A stretch of 64,000 nt of DNA from Bradysia coprophila (GCF_014529535.1 NW_023503632.1:496001-560000); one strand, 5' to 3'; shown: positions 1 through 12,510, counted from the first letter of the stretch. Numbers and translations: made by a program. The notes: generated by a model from the letters alone, not told the origin.

Positions 1-211
1 TTTCCAATCAAAACGGCGACCGGCCGCAAGCGGAGGAAAAAACGCAAAATTACTAATCTCTTTCCCTCACAAACACAGAAAAAACACAGTTCACGCATTC
101 AGAAGCACTTAGCAAGCAGTCCTCGCCACACAGAACAACAATTAACGCGAAAACCAGCAGAAAAAACTAAATTCGATGATTTTTGTGTCGTCGCTTTCTA
201 TTCCTTTCTAA

Positions 212-2260
212 ATGGCAAATCATAATTACAGCACTCCATTTGCTTCACAAACCGTTGATTCAGCGATTCCACTGAGTATGACTACTACACAGACGACCGA
301 CAAACAGCATTGTGTTGCTGAGCCGATGGTCGAAGTGACGCCAGACGTACCAGTCACGTTACCAGTGATAATCCCTCCAGAAACGAAAGCCTCTCAAGAA
401 GTGATGGTCCCACAACGCACTGTAACATCTACGAATTGGAATTTCGATAATTATTCAACCGACTTGGACTATGAGCCGTCAGAAGATGAGGACGACGAGG
501 ATGATAAGCTCTCCAATACATCGTCACATCAAACGTAAGTTTTTTATCTTTAAATCTTCGTACATTTGCCACAACTACAGATTCAAGTCGAGATCGTATT
601 CCCCGATTCCATTCGAATAGAATTGCACGGAGGAGTTTGACCATTTTTGGTTTTGTTTGTATCTTCGAGAAATCCATTGAATTAAAGGCGCTAATTTCCC
701 ATCGCTCTCTCATATTCTTAAGACGTTTTCGTTACAAATAAAAATTAATTTTACAGAGAAAGCATCACTCCATCAGTCGACACAGACATCGCTCGACCAA
801 TTGATGTCATTTCACTAACCGACACTGATATCGGTTCACCAATTGACCCTGACATCATTCCACCAGGCGACAAAAGAATCGTTCCACTAGTCGGCACAGA
901 CATTATTTCCGCAGTGGACATCACTCCCATAGTAGACATCACTCGTTCAGTATACATCTCTTCCGCGGTAGACGTCACTCCCGCAGTAGACATCACTCGT
1001 TCAGTATACATCTCTTCCGCGGTAGACGTCACTCCCGCAGTAGACATCACTACCTCAGTCCCCACTGAAACCACTCCACCAGTCGACATCACTCCGTCAA
1101 TCGACACAAACATCACTCAACCGGTCTACACAGAAATCACTCCACCAATCGACACACAAATAGCTCCACCAGTCGACACTGAAACCACTCAACCAGTCGA
1201 CACTGAAACCACTCCACCAGTCACCATTGACCTCACACTCGAGCCTTGTATCGAAGGTCACAATAACAGTGGGATTAAAGCGAGAAATAAGAGAGACACT
1301 CGCGTTGTCAGCCGTTCATTGTCATCGAAATCAATTGAATCAAAGCGGTTTACTTCTGCTCCTGTAAATGTGGTTGAGTCACAACCCACTACCACAGAAG
1401 AGTTAAGGCCAGCAATCCTATTGAGAAGGGTGCCATCTCTACCAACAGACACACAAGCCAATACGGCAGTAATGCCATTGATTGGTGTGAGACCTCCACC
1501 GGATCATTTGAAGCAACCTGCAACCACCGACCAAATCGAATTGCTTAAGCAGCAAGTGCAATATTTACTGAATCGGATATGCTTCAGTTATTTGGCTGAT
1601 GAGGCTTGTACTAAAAATACCTGTCGAAAGAATCACAAGTTGCCGACTGCGGACGAGGTACTCAAGAAGCTGAAATTTTTCCCCACCGAAACCGTACTGA
1701 CCCTGTACTCGTCGTTTATTGTGAGAGTTCGAATGGCGTTCATCAATTACTTTCCGACCGTGTGCGAGATATTCAGCATTCGGAAATTGAAGTCCGAATT
1801 GATAGTCGCCGTTGAGCATTGTGACCAGCACAATAAGAAGTCGTTTTACAGTCATATTTATCGTGCTTGCATTCGGCTGGGTATGCCAAAGGTGGAGGCT
1901 TTGTCCGAGATCGCTAAAGGGAGTTGTAAAAGTACGATTTCTTGCACATACATCTTGAATATCATCGTCCGCGAGGATCCGGAGTTGTTTCAACAAATGC
2001 TGCAAGACTTCTATCCACTCGCGAATATCGATTCGCGGCATATTTTGTCGCTGTTGAGTCGCCTGTCCGAGAATCCACAACCAAAATTGCTGAACATTTT
2101 GGTTGATATGTTCAACAAATATTCCTGGGCCGATATCAACGATATTGGCCTGTACAAAATGATTTATCACGAAATCCAGTCACTAGCCAGTAACAATCCG
2201 CCATTGGTGCTAAGATTGAAGTCTATCGCAACGCGTGACAAACGACTGGATTCCGAATAA
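212..2260 (+). CDS. CCCH zinc-finger protein with VDIT repeats, unrecognised family (608 aa)
   Basis: Two exons, 212-534 and 757-2260, joined by a 222-nt GT-AG intron (donor GTAAGT, acceptor TTACAG) in matching phase, give 608 aa. The start is the first ATG of an open exon. Residues 1-107 are Thr/Pro-rich and end in an acidic run. About residues 110-260 consist of degenerate Val-Asp-Ile-Thr-Pro repeats, including a nearly exact 54-bp tandem duplication near 935-1042. A single CCCH-like finger (Cys-x8-Cys-x4-Cys-x3-His) is encoded around 1580-1640. It is followed by about 200 residues that look alpha-helical. CCCH fingers often bind RNA, but the 4-residue third spacing is atypical and the role is unknown. 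AATAAA-type repeats at about 2330-2350 could serve as the polyadenylation signal. The gene model is secure; the function is not. Confidence 0.8.
935..1042 (+). repeat. In-frame 54-bp tandem duplication in the VDIT region
   Basis: Two almost identical 54-bp blocks lie head to tail inside exon 2 of the CCCH gene. Because 54 is a multiple of three, the coding frame is kept and an 18-residue block is duplicated. The surrounding 400 bp is built from older, diverged copies of the same Val-Asp-Ile-Thr motif. Confidence 0.8.
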
Positions 2261-2349
2261 TTATAAGTTTCAAAAATGTTTTCCGTACACTCGGGATTTT
2301 GTATCAGGCACTCAATTTTGCTTTACGCAAAATAAATAAATAAATAAAT

Positions 2350-3170
2350 TGGTGCGTTTCATTACTTCTCATTTGCCGAATCGATCAACGCTCAAAGTTA
2401 TTGGTTAGCCTTTTAGAAACATCGCTTATCATATCTTTCGGTGCTAACAGATGATTCTGAATGGTTTTAAGTACAGCGATCCCAATTCTTTTCAAAATGG
2501 AAGTTTGCCTACAATTGCATGTCCTCGACATCAAATTTCAAAATGAAAGAGGTGCGAAATGACTTAGTTCATCAGCCAGCGAATAGCCGTTAAAAGTCAA
2601 AGCTCCACAATTTTCGAAGAGTAGCATCTCCTTGACAAAGTGACGAAGCGAGCCGGTTTATGATGATTGTAGACAAGGTTAATGTGCCCTTTCGAAGTTG
2701 GTGCACCGTCCGTTGCATCTTTCGTTAAGGCATGAGTTATGCTTTCTTGGTGTGAGTTAAAACCGACAGTGCACTCATACATGTATCAAAATTTTGATGT
2801 TTTTTTTTAGAAATCTGTTATACAAGTGTTAGTGCTAGGAGGTAGTGCTATGGTACTACCCAAAAACCTTTTTTTTTGTTGGAAAAAAGTTTCTATAGAC
2901 CCGACTCGATTCGAGATGATTTAAGGGTTCGACAATGGCGTCAAAATCGAAAATTGGACTGTCAAAAATCTGTGCCCAACAAAGCCGAACACGAAAATGA
3001 AAAATTTAAGAAATTAAATTAAAGCGGAGGCAAGGTTAGCCACGTATTCGTCAGGGCAACAAGCCTAAATATTCATCTAACCAGTGCACAAGATATTTAA
3101 GCCAGTGGCCAAGTAACAATTGAAATAGTATTTCGCTCACCAAGGAAAACAAAGTTGGAAATTTCATTTC
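2350..3170. other. Intergenic, no gene seen
   Basis: I see no reading frame with coding character in this stretch. It is downstream of the CCCH gene and leads into a repeat tail. Confidence 0.6.
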
Positions 3171-4402
3171 GAGGGTGTTGTTTGTGACCAGAGCGTAGCG
3201 AGGTAAAGAAGTCACCCGAGAAAATTAATCTTTAGACCCGTACAAAGTACTGGGGTCTTATAGGTTTACCCATACGTTTGTAACACGTCGAATTGGACTC
3301 CCTGAGTAAGGGGAAACCTATTGTGGTTGTCAATAGATGCCAAATCAGCGAAAAAAAATGTCCGTCTGTCTGTCCGTCTGTGGGTTGTCCAACTTGAGTA
3401 AAACGCATCCGATTTTGAAAAATCTTTTTTTTTCCGTTTGGCCTGCAACAGACAGGCTAAGTTCGAAGATGGGTGATATCACGTCGACCCCTCCCGAGCT
3501 GCGGCCCAATAAGTGCTTTTGGGTTTTTCGAAGATATCTCCGGACGTCTAAACGCTACACTTGTAAATGATACATCGATACAAATGAAAGGCATTTACAA
3601 TACCGATCGACAAAAAAAAAGTTTATGGAAATCGGATGACCGACTCGTGAGTTAGAGCTCTTGGTGTTAGCCGGGTAGAGGGCGCCAAGCAAAATTTGAA
3701 CCGATTTTGACTACTTTTGCTTTAGATAGATAGGTAGGACCGTACCAATCAGGGAAAAAAAGTTATGAAATTAGGTTCATTACAGCGTGAGCTAGGTCCC
3801 TTGGAGTGAGCTCATATCCGGCTACTCGGCCGTACAGTGAAAGTGGAGTATTTTGTCAATATCTCGAGTAAATTTTGACCGAATTTCATGATTTTTTTTG
3901 TTTGAAAGGTATTAATAAATGTGAATCGTCAGTACTATTTCAGGTCTCCTAACAAAATGGCTTCCGGCGGCCATATTGGATTTTAGTAAAATTGAAATAT
4001 CTTGGGAAAAATGGTACTTAGAGAGTTTCTGTTAACAGAGAAGTAATTGGTTATGTGTGGGGGGTTTTAGGAATCCCATATGTGGACTTCTATATATATC
4101 TACATACAGCTATATTGAGCAATATACAGGCATGTAGAGCTATATAATAGCAAATTCATTTGTGGAATGTTTATTAGACCCGTACGAAGTACTGGGGTCT
4201 TATAGGTTTACGCATACGTTTGTAACGCGTCGAATTGGACTCCCTGAGTAAGGGGAAACCTATTGTGGTTGTCAATAGATGCCAAATCAGTGAAAAAAAA
4301 GTCCGTCCGGTAACAATAAGACTATGAAACATAATAATAGACAACTCATTAGTGGGAACTTTGCGGCCAGAGCGGAGCGAGGGCCGTAATTCACACGAGT
4401 CC
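3170..4402 (+). repeat. Dispersed repeat family, two heads and two tails
   Basis: A head block of about 130 bp beginning GACCCGTACRAAGTACTGGG occurs at about 3235-3367 and again at 4174-4305, with high identity. A tail block with the core CCAGAGCGNAGCGAGG, ending CACCCGAG or CACACGAG, occurs at about 3185-3220 and 4365-4400. The order tail, head, head, tail suggests one partial copy and two further copies in the same direction. No transposase frame is visible. The superfamily is not determined. Confidence 0.6.
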
Positions 4403-4549
4403 TTGTATTTAATTTATGATTTATGATAGATTAAAAATCTTGCCGCAAATTTAAGAAAATTGAGAACACAAAGAATTTGAACTCAAGCGAAGGTTTTCAT
4501 ATTTGTGATGTTTCGGAAGTTTAACGACGGAAAATAAAATGAAATATGA

Positions 4550-5200
4550 ATGTTCCATCGTCTTCCCAGCTCTAGAACCTACAGATTTATCACATTTTCA
4601 TCGGCATTTTTTTCATGCTTTTGTGGATTTATGTCATTCTTGAGGTAATTAGAGGTCAGTTCCTATAAACTGATCATTCCCTATGGGTCCTTCAACGTCT
4701 AGTTTCTAGAAATCTTAGAAGTCTGAAAATATACCAGTATCCTGTGTTATCCTGAGTAATTAAAAGGTGATCGAAAGCTTTATGCGATAGGTGCATCAGT
4801 TGCCTCAACAAATATAAAATACAGATGAAACTAGAAGTAATACTAAAGACTTCTAAGATTTCTAGAACCTAGACGTTGAAGAACCCATAAGGAATGATCA
4901 GTTTATAGGAACTGACCTCTAATTACCTCAAGAATGACATAAACCTAGAAAAACATGAAAAAATCCGATAAAAATGTTGGATTTGCAATCCAAGTGTGCC
5001 TTGACGTGAGATTTAGTATGCTATGCAATCGATTTGTAAACTTAGTTGGTTGTGAAATGCATTCGTTTTGAGTCTTTCACTAATAAAGACGTAACGTTTT
5101 CTAATCCGGCCCTTTCAATTCGGAATACCTGAAAACCAGTAAAACCAACAAAAAATGTGATGAATCTGTAGGTTCTAGAGCTAGGAAGACGATGGAACAT
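4550..5200. mobile_element. Fold-back (MITE-like) element, interrupted in its right arm
   Basis: The left arm, about 4550-4725, is the reverse complement of 5200-5151 joined to 4977-4848. The loop, about 4726-4847, is unrelated sequence. The right arm is split by 173 bp (4978-5150) flanked by copies of AAAAATGT, which looks like a later insertion with an 8-bp target duplication. There is no coding capacity. Arm identity is high but imperfect. Confidence 0.75.
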
Positions 5201-5919
5201 CAGGAAGGTACTTAAAACAAATGGAATGTTAGTTAGTTAGTTATCATCATTTAAAACTCTTCCGGTGTTAAATCGTCGAATTGAAAGTAGTTTAGTGCAA
5301 AAATAGGGTTTATTTTGACTTGTTATACAAAATTTGGGTATTGAATGGCATCCACAACATCCTGAGCTAGTTTTGTGACTGGGATTCAATTCTAAAATGT
5401 TGTATACAGGCTATTCTTCAAAATTCATCAGCAAAAATTAACTATGCGTCACTATTTTGCTCAGAAATAAATATTAAATAATGTTGGAAAATATCAGTTC
5501 TAGGAACAGTGGAAATCCTGGCTTATATCTCAACATCCAGGAAACGGCGTTTAGCCCGCCGGGCTGCATTCGAAAGGTACTGACTTAAGCTTTCAAAGAA
5601 ACCCCAATTAATTTAAATCAGTTTCGAATTGACGGTGTGAGGTGAGCTCAAATTTTAGGAATTTTCCGGGTCATTTTTTGGGAAGATTCCTATATCGACG
5701 CCATTTTATTTTACAGGAAAAAAAGTTGTTCCACGAAATGTTGGTATTGAATTTTAATTTTTTCATATAAACCGCTTTTCCGGCCGGAAAAGCGATTTTC
5801 CATTTTCCAGAAAAAAAAATTAGTTCCACAGTTTTTCATGCTCCATGTTATTGAGCTAAAGAAAAAATTCAAAAAACTTAAAGCGAGCGAGCCGACTTTC
5901 ATTAACACAAGGGGCTGGA
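5201..5919. other. Intergenic; contains a dispersed repeat at about 5735-5840
   Basis: No gene seen. About 5735-5840 is the inverted counterpart of 45180-45260: both have a run of T, CTGGAAAATGGAAA, a CCGG core and TATATGAAAA. This is a short non-coding repeat family. Confidence 0.5.
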
Positions 5920-6544
5920 CTAATACTCGCGTAAACCAGCATCAGTGCGCCATGCCACGGCCGCTTCGACATATCCCGTCGGGCAGTCACCGTCTTTAGG
6001 GTACAATGAAAGGACGATAGGGTATTTGTTAGCAGCGCAGACTTTCTTCATTACATCATCGATCTTCAAATACCAATTGTTGGCGTTGCCAGGTTCTTGA
6101 ACCAAAATGACTTCGGTGCCAATATAACCACCAATTCCAGTGATGTCTTCGCTGAGAAGGAAGGGCTGTGTATCACAATCATCGAGCCTATTACACACGT
6201 TTCTGTCGTAACAAAAGAAGGTTCAACAATGATGCATAACATGGCGAATTTTAGACCACTTACTGAGTCAATATCATGTTATTTTCCGTGTCGAACAGCA
6301 CGTAGCCCTCAGTACTAAGGACGAAATAGGTTGATGTAGTAGGCGAGCACGGTACAGCAGTGGCTGTATAACCAGAATACCAATAGCCACCACCCGTGGC
6401 ATGAATACAGTATGGGCCGTCGGTATAGATCGGATTTGTATTGTCTCGACGAACCAGCTCCAGTTGGGAGCCCGCATCAACAACAGCGCCGATAAGAACC
6501 ACCAGAACGACAACTAGAAACACCTTCATCATGTTGATAGCCAC
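5920..6544 (-). CDS. Small secreted protein, unknown family (187 aa)
   Basis: Two exons on the minus strand, 6544-6264 and 6202-5920, are separated by a 61-nt intron (donor GTAAGT, acceptor GACAG) with matching phase, giving 187 aa. Residues 1-24 form a signal peptide (MMKVF then a Val/Leu run, with likely cleavage after VVDA). The mature part has four to five cysteines, a Gly/Tyr-rich stretch (GGGYWYSGY) and a conserved-looking end. Cysteines in both exons suggest disulphides, so an extracellular role is likely. I do not recognise the family. Weak resemblance to small beta-rich secreted inhibitors is only an impression. A TATAAAA box lies upstream at 6731-6737, at a suitable distance for a short 5' UTR. 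Confidence 0.75.
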
Positions 6545-6730
6545 ACTTCAAGTTCACGTATAACCAGGAGCCAGCAAAAGTTGATGTTACCAAGACCAAA
6601 GTTTGAAGTCGAATGATGGTATTGTTTAGTAAATGACTAAACCTTACGTTCTTTTTGTTGGAAGTGAAAGATGAGATGAACACTTCAACTGTGTAAATTA
6701 CACTAATTTGTCTCCCTACGAATAATCGTC

Positions 6731-6737
6731 TTTTATA
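6731..6737 (-). promoter_or_regulatory. TATA box of the secreted-protein gene
   Basis: The minus strand reads TATAAAA, about 187 nt upstream of the ATG at 6544. A strong TATA box fits an inducible or tissue-specific secreted gene. The initiation site was not resolved. Confidence 0.45.
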
Positions 6738-7110
6738 CTAAATTATAACAAAGATAAGATCTAGAACACATAAACAAAGAATTATGAGGTAGCTGATTCA
6801 CCTATGAATCTTATATTGTAACGTGTATGTATTGTGAGTAATCAGGTTAAACGTGCATACGGCGAATGACTTTACATCACGAGTTCGTAGCAGCTGTTTT
6901 GCCGACACAGTACACAAAAATAGCCGCTTCAAACCTGTGTTGGAAATTGTATAATTGATGAATTTTTTGACCCGAATCTCAAGTGGCAAGTGGCAACATT
7001 TACGCAGTTTCATAGCTGAATTTACGATTCAACATAGAACTAACGGCAGCCCCATCATTATAATAACAAATTGTAAATGGTGTTCTAATGCACGGTAGGG
7101 CTGAACAAAC

Positions 7111-9969
7111 TTTACAGTTACCCAATTATATTATGACTACGGTTGTGGGATTCATTCCTTTTACATCCTACACACTGCCCACATTCAATTGAACCAACGA
7201 ATTCAATTTCATTTTTGATTTTGTCGATTGGCACCATTGACAGACAGGTGGTTAGTTCTCATTATCTGCTTGTGGTGGCACCATATACTTTGCGTGACCA
7301 AGCAGTTAAAGAAGTATTAGGTAGCGTCAATCAAAATTCTGAAAGAACAGTTTAGATCAAATCTGATTTGATCGCAAAGGCAGTAAGCAATTTAGAAGGT
7401 TTTTTTTGTGAACTATATGTATTTTACATGCTACATGCGTCGAAAACGGTACTTTTCATGTTTCACGCACTAATTTCGACTTCCAAAGCATGCAAAAACC
7501 ACTCGGGATAAAAAGATGAAATGTCTCGTTTTCGCGTGTTTATTGACCTCGGCTACGCCTCGTATCAACAAAATTCACACGAAAACCATACTTTTCATCT
7601 TTTTATACCAAGTCATGTAAAATACTAATGCTTTTCTGATCTTTCAAACATGAGAAGGAAATTCGTGTGAAATGAGAGAAATGTAAAACCCTAATGAAAT
7701 ACATGTAGAATGAATGGAACGAATTACATGAAGAAAACCAACAAAACCGTTAAAAACGTGTGTTGATTGTTGAGTTTAAATTGGACAAAATAGCAAAATT
7801 CTAATCATAAGATGTTGTCCCACAAAATAGCGATCGGCTGTACCTCTACCGTTTTCGATATCCGCCTTCTTGGTACATAACATATGCAAGATTCTTTTCA
7901 TAACATTTTCATTGTTCATTTGTCAACAGATTGCGAAGTGACATTTCAGTTATTTTTAAGCTTTTCGTGATATCGCAAAAACTGTAGGTTATTTCATTAT
8001 CTTTGGGAACACGGGTTCTCCAATTCAAATGAGTGATAGATCGTTGGATTCGTCTTTCAATTCTAGAGAAGTCGCATCTTTAATTTTTTTGATTAATTTT
8101 GTTTGTTTTCGGTGCAAAGTGTTCGAAAGTGAAGGCTTGTCAGAGGGTCCTGTGAACAGTTTTTCAGCAATAACTCAAGAAATAATTATTTAAAATCATT
8201 GGTATGCTGTACTAATGTCGGTCTTGGGAAGACGTACTACAGGTGGAGTGTATGCACTGGTTGGTGCAAGTACACCTCCACAAGATTTATGACCAAAAAT
8301 ATAGTGTTCGCCTTCTCTGCAAAATTGATGTTTCACGGGACTGGCTGTGTAGTGTTCTAGCCTGCTTCACCCACTATCGTTTCACATATATAAGATCCCA
8401 GGTCTTCTGTGTGGCAAGCCTACAGAAACTACAAGTCTTCGGAAAAAGGAAAAAAGTAGATAAAAATGACTGCACTTCCAGACGCTGTTTCAGTAGCAGA
8501 GCCCCTAGAAAGAAAGTTAAAATTTTCAACTTTACAGTAACCTTTTTCCGAAGACTTGCAGGTTTTGTAGGCTTGCAACACAGAAGTACTGGGATCTTAT
8601 ATATCTGGAACAATAGTGGGTGAGGCAAGCTACAACACTACACAGTCAGTCCCTTGGAACATCAATTTTGCAGAGAAGGTGGACTCTCTGAACACTATAT
8701 ATTTGGTGAGCAGTCTTTTTTTTCGCTTGTCAATAAAAAGAAATAAAACGGTAAAACGTTATTAGGTCCAAAAAAATGTTTTTGTCATAACTTTTGTGGA
8801 GGTATACTTGCACCAACCAGTGCATACACTCCACCTGGAGTACGTCTTTCCAAGACCGACATTAGTACAGCATAACAATGATTTTAAATAATTATTTCTT
8901 GAGTTATTGCTGAAAAACTGTTCACGAGACCTCTGACAAGCCTTCACTTTCGAACACTTTGCACCGAAAACAAACAAAATTAATCGAAAAAATTAAAGAT
9001 GTGACTTCTCTAGAATTCAAAGAAGAATTCGACGACCTATCACTCATTTCAATTGGGGAACCCGTGTTCCCAAAGATAATGAAATAACCTGCAGTTTTTG
9101 CGATATCACGAAAAGCTTAAAAATAACTGAAATGTCACTTCGCAATCTGTTGACAAATGAACAATGAAAATGTTATGAAAAGAATCTTGCATATGTTATG
9201 TACCAAGAAGGCGGATATCAAAAACGGTGGAGGTACAGCCGATCGTCATTTTGTTGCACAACATCTTATGATTAGAATTTTGCTATTTTGTCCAATTTAA
9301 ACTCAACAATCAACATACGTTTTTACCGCTTTTGTTGGTTTTTTTCATCCAATTCATTCCATTCATTCTATACATGTATTTCATTAGCGTTTTACATTTC
9401 TCCCATTTCACACGAACTTGCTTCTCACGTTTGAAAGATCAGAAAAGCATTAGTATTTTACATGACTTGGTATAAAAAGATGAAAAGTATGGTTTTCGTG
9501 TGAATTTTGTTGATCCGAGGCGTAGCCGAGGTCAATAAACACGCGAAAACGAGACATTTCATCTTTTTATCCCGAGTGGTTTTTGCATGCTTTGGAAGTC
9601 GAAATTAGTGCGTGAAACATGAAAATTACCGTTTTCGACGCATGTAGCATGTAAAATACATATAATGCACAAAAAAAACCTTCTAAATTGCTTACTGCCT
9701 TTGCGATCAAATCAGATTTGATCTAAACTGTTCTTTCAGAATTTTGATTGACGCTACCTAGTACTTCTTTAACTGCTTGGACACGCAAAGTATATGGTGC
9801 CACCACAAGCAGATAATGAGAACTAACCACTTGTATGTCAATGGTGCCAATCGAGAAAATCAAAAATGAAATTGAATTCGTTGGTTCAATTGAATGTGGG
9901 AAGTGTGTAGGATGTAAAAGGAATGAATCCTACAATCCCATAGTCATAATATAATTGAGTACCTGTAAA
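7111..9969. repeat. Giant palindrome (fold-back), 2.86 kb
   Basis: The outer arms 7111-8293 and 9969-8784 (about 1.18 kb each) are reverse complements with only scattered mismatches and small indels. The 490-bp centre is itself a fold-back (about 8296-8450 against 8705-8545), plus about 78 bp of extra sequence at 8706-8783. The whole unit can therefore fold into one hairpin with about 1.3 kb arms. The outer ends read TTTACAG and CTGTAAA. No protein gene is present; the apparent frames are mirrored shadows. I did not find a convincing target-site duplication. Confidence 0.85.
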
Positions 9970-10748
9970 TAAAAGTGTAAGTTAACATCCCGGGTTTTTT
10001 CATAAGTGATTTGGGGAAGGGAAGTGCTATTCAAGTAAACAAGTTTTACCAAAATCGCCTAAACTGTTTTTGAGAACCAGGCTGGTCCAGCATCAGCGCC
10101 AGCCAGGGCTTGTGAAACACTGAGGACTTAAGACTGACATTTGAATTGGTAGAGGGTCAAATTCTAAGACTTACAGTGTAAAAATTGTTGCTCTTGACAT
10201 TTTCTTCATAGAGCAATAGCAGCTGAAAGTCAAAATTTCTACATATTGAAAGACTGATATATCTCTTACGAAGCAACTAAGGAAGCCTCTAAATGGTAAT
10301 CCCAGACAAGTTTTGCAAACCCTTTCGAATAGCAAAACAAATATTTTTGAATCGAAGTTCTCTGTTACATTTTCAGAAATTGTACTTTTAGGCTACCCTC
10401 GGCAAAATTTGGCCGCTTCTATACCTTTCTGGTATGAATATTTCATATCAATGTGTTGCTAATGTGATAGCCTGGAGTCAGCTTTACAACGATACCAAAT
10501 ATACCATGCTTGATCCTGTACAAGAAATATTGATGAAAGAGTTTTGCTTCGAGGTAGTTCTACTCGCAAATCTAGAGCTATTGAGCTATTTAGATAAAAT
10601 TATCTATTTTATAAACAAAAACAAATACTTTAATCGAAAAATGATAGACAAATTGTAATATCATCTTGAAAATAGATAAGTACAATAAGAAAAAAATATT
10701 CTAAGAGAGGTCAGTCCATTCATGAATAGTTTTGGTACATTCAATAGC
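9970..10748. other. Intergenic, no gene seen
   Basis: No coding signal. A 74-codon frame at about 10434-10658 has no splice support or recognisable motif, so I do not call it. Confidence 0.5.
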
Positions 10749-11630
10749 CAGTTGGCGCAAATCACGTATACGTCGACTTATAAATCCGAACTTACTTATA
10801 AGTGAGGTGGTTATAAGTCATAAGGTATAAGTCGAATACTTATAAAGTAAAATTTATAAGCACTTAAGTTTATACGTCAAACCGTTAAAAGTCAAAGGTT
10901 TATACGTCATACGTCTCGAAGTGAAGTCCATAAGTTTTTATAGACATCTTCGTTGCTCTATTACGTTTAAAAAAGCTCCGGTCAAAGGCCTCAACACATC
11001 CAATAACTTTTTGGTGAGATTATGTTTCGATTGCACATTGATGTAAGGGTATTTACTAACAGAAAACAAGATCAAACAACAAATAATCATAAATTATGAC
11101 CCACAATTACCAGTAAATTTTCCCATTTTTCATCTATTCTCAAGTTTATTGTCAGAAAATGGTTTTTCCTTTTGAATTGAAATAATAATAAATTAATTTC
11201 CTAATAACCAGTCTTAAAGTGTGCGCCTTTGACCGGAACGAACATTACTAATGAAAGGGTAATATCATTCTGTCACTTTTTTAAACGTAATAGAGCAACG
11301 AAGATTTCTATAAATCATTACCTGGCGCGTGTATATCATACAGAATACCGTACTTATATATATCATTCACATAGTTTAATCGTGAAAACTTATGGACTTA
11401 TCACTTCGAGACGTATGACGTCGACGTATGACTTCGCCTTCGAGAGGTATATAGACTTTTAACGGTTTGACGTATAAACTTAAGTGCTTATAAATTTGAC
11501 TTTATAAGTATTCGACTTATAACTTATAACTTATAACCACCTTACTTATAACTTATAACTGACTTACTTATAACTTATAAGTTCGGATTTATAAGTCGAC
11601 GTATAACTTGTACGTCATTTGCGCAAACTG
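10749..11630. mobile_element. Fold-back element with TTATAAGT arrays
   Basis: The ends are inverted repeats (CAGTTGGCGCAAAT at 10749 against its partner ending at 11630). Arms of about 240 and 400 bp pair with gaps. They are filled with short iterations of TTATAAGT and GACGTAT-type words, and the right arm has extra copies. A second paired block lies inside, at 10945-10990 against 11222-11310. No open frame of note is present, and no target duplication is clear. This is probably a non-autonomous DNA element. Confidence 0.7.
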
Positions 11631-12510
11631 TCTAATATAAAATTGTTTATTTTGATAAAACAGCAATAAGTTCCTCATTTTCGTTATAACAGAGATGACT
11701 CTAAATATACAGTTGTACGTTGTAGCATTATCTAATATTCTAATGTAAAAATGATGACTGTGCCTAGTTCAGTATGCCTATACCTATCTTCATTTGTCCC
11801 ATCTGAAGATTTGTCATATGAATACCATTTAATGAAAAACAGAATATATGCATGCAGGTGTTGTCATATTATGACGTGTCCAACTTATGCTTCTTATCAA
11901 TATACTTACGCATTTTTTGGCTTGGGTGCGTTTCATATAGATACATACAATCTTTATGTCTCTACTCCTTATACTATGTATCGCTCGATAACATAACTTT
12001 AAGCAACTACGACGAAGTCGAATGTCATAAATTACTGTACACATCTACATACAGCTGTAAGTAAGTAATTATAATTGGTCATCTTACGGTTTCTTATCAA
12101 CCAAAATCTTTGCTTCATATATTTTGTTTATGTGCATTATGTTTGCTAGTTGTTAGAAAAATTTGTGAGACAAATAGCATAAATCGAAAACTGTGTAACT
12201 CTGTCTTTTAAACGAATAAAACAATTAAATGGGAGATTTTTTGGGAAAACCATGAAACACGTGTCGACTAGAATGTGTCTTTTAAACAAAATTTCAATCT
12301 GCCATACTTTCCGAGTTATATGTCCCATAGCTCAATAGCTTAACACGCTCATAGCTCCGAAATTATAAGCTTTTATAAAAATTCCTTCCTTAAAATTAGT
12401 TTCTTAGAATTACGTCCTTGACATACCCAGAAAATTTCAACCAGATCCACCGGTGAATTTACAAGTTTCGTTGCAACAAAGTGACAAAGTCACAGAGTGA
12501 CAAAGGTTGG
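11631..12510. other. Intergenic, no gene seen
   Basis: AT-rich sequence with no coding signal on either strand. Confidence 0.5.

Noticed and set aside
1565-2170. 201-codon frame on the minus strand across the CCCH gene
   Set aside because: Shadow of the real plus-strand exon; no motif of its own.
8243-8628. Opposed frames of 84-126 codons in the palindrome centre
   Set aside because: Mirror images of the same inverted repeat; no homology or codon signal.
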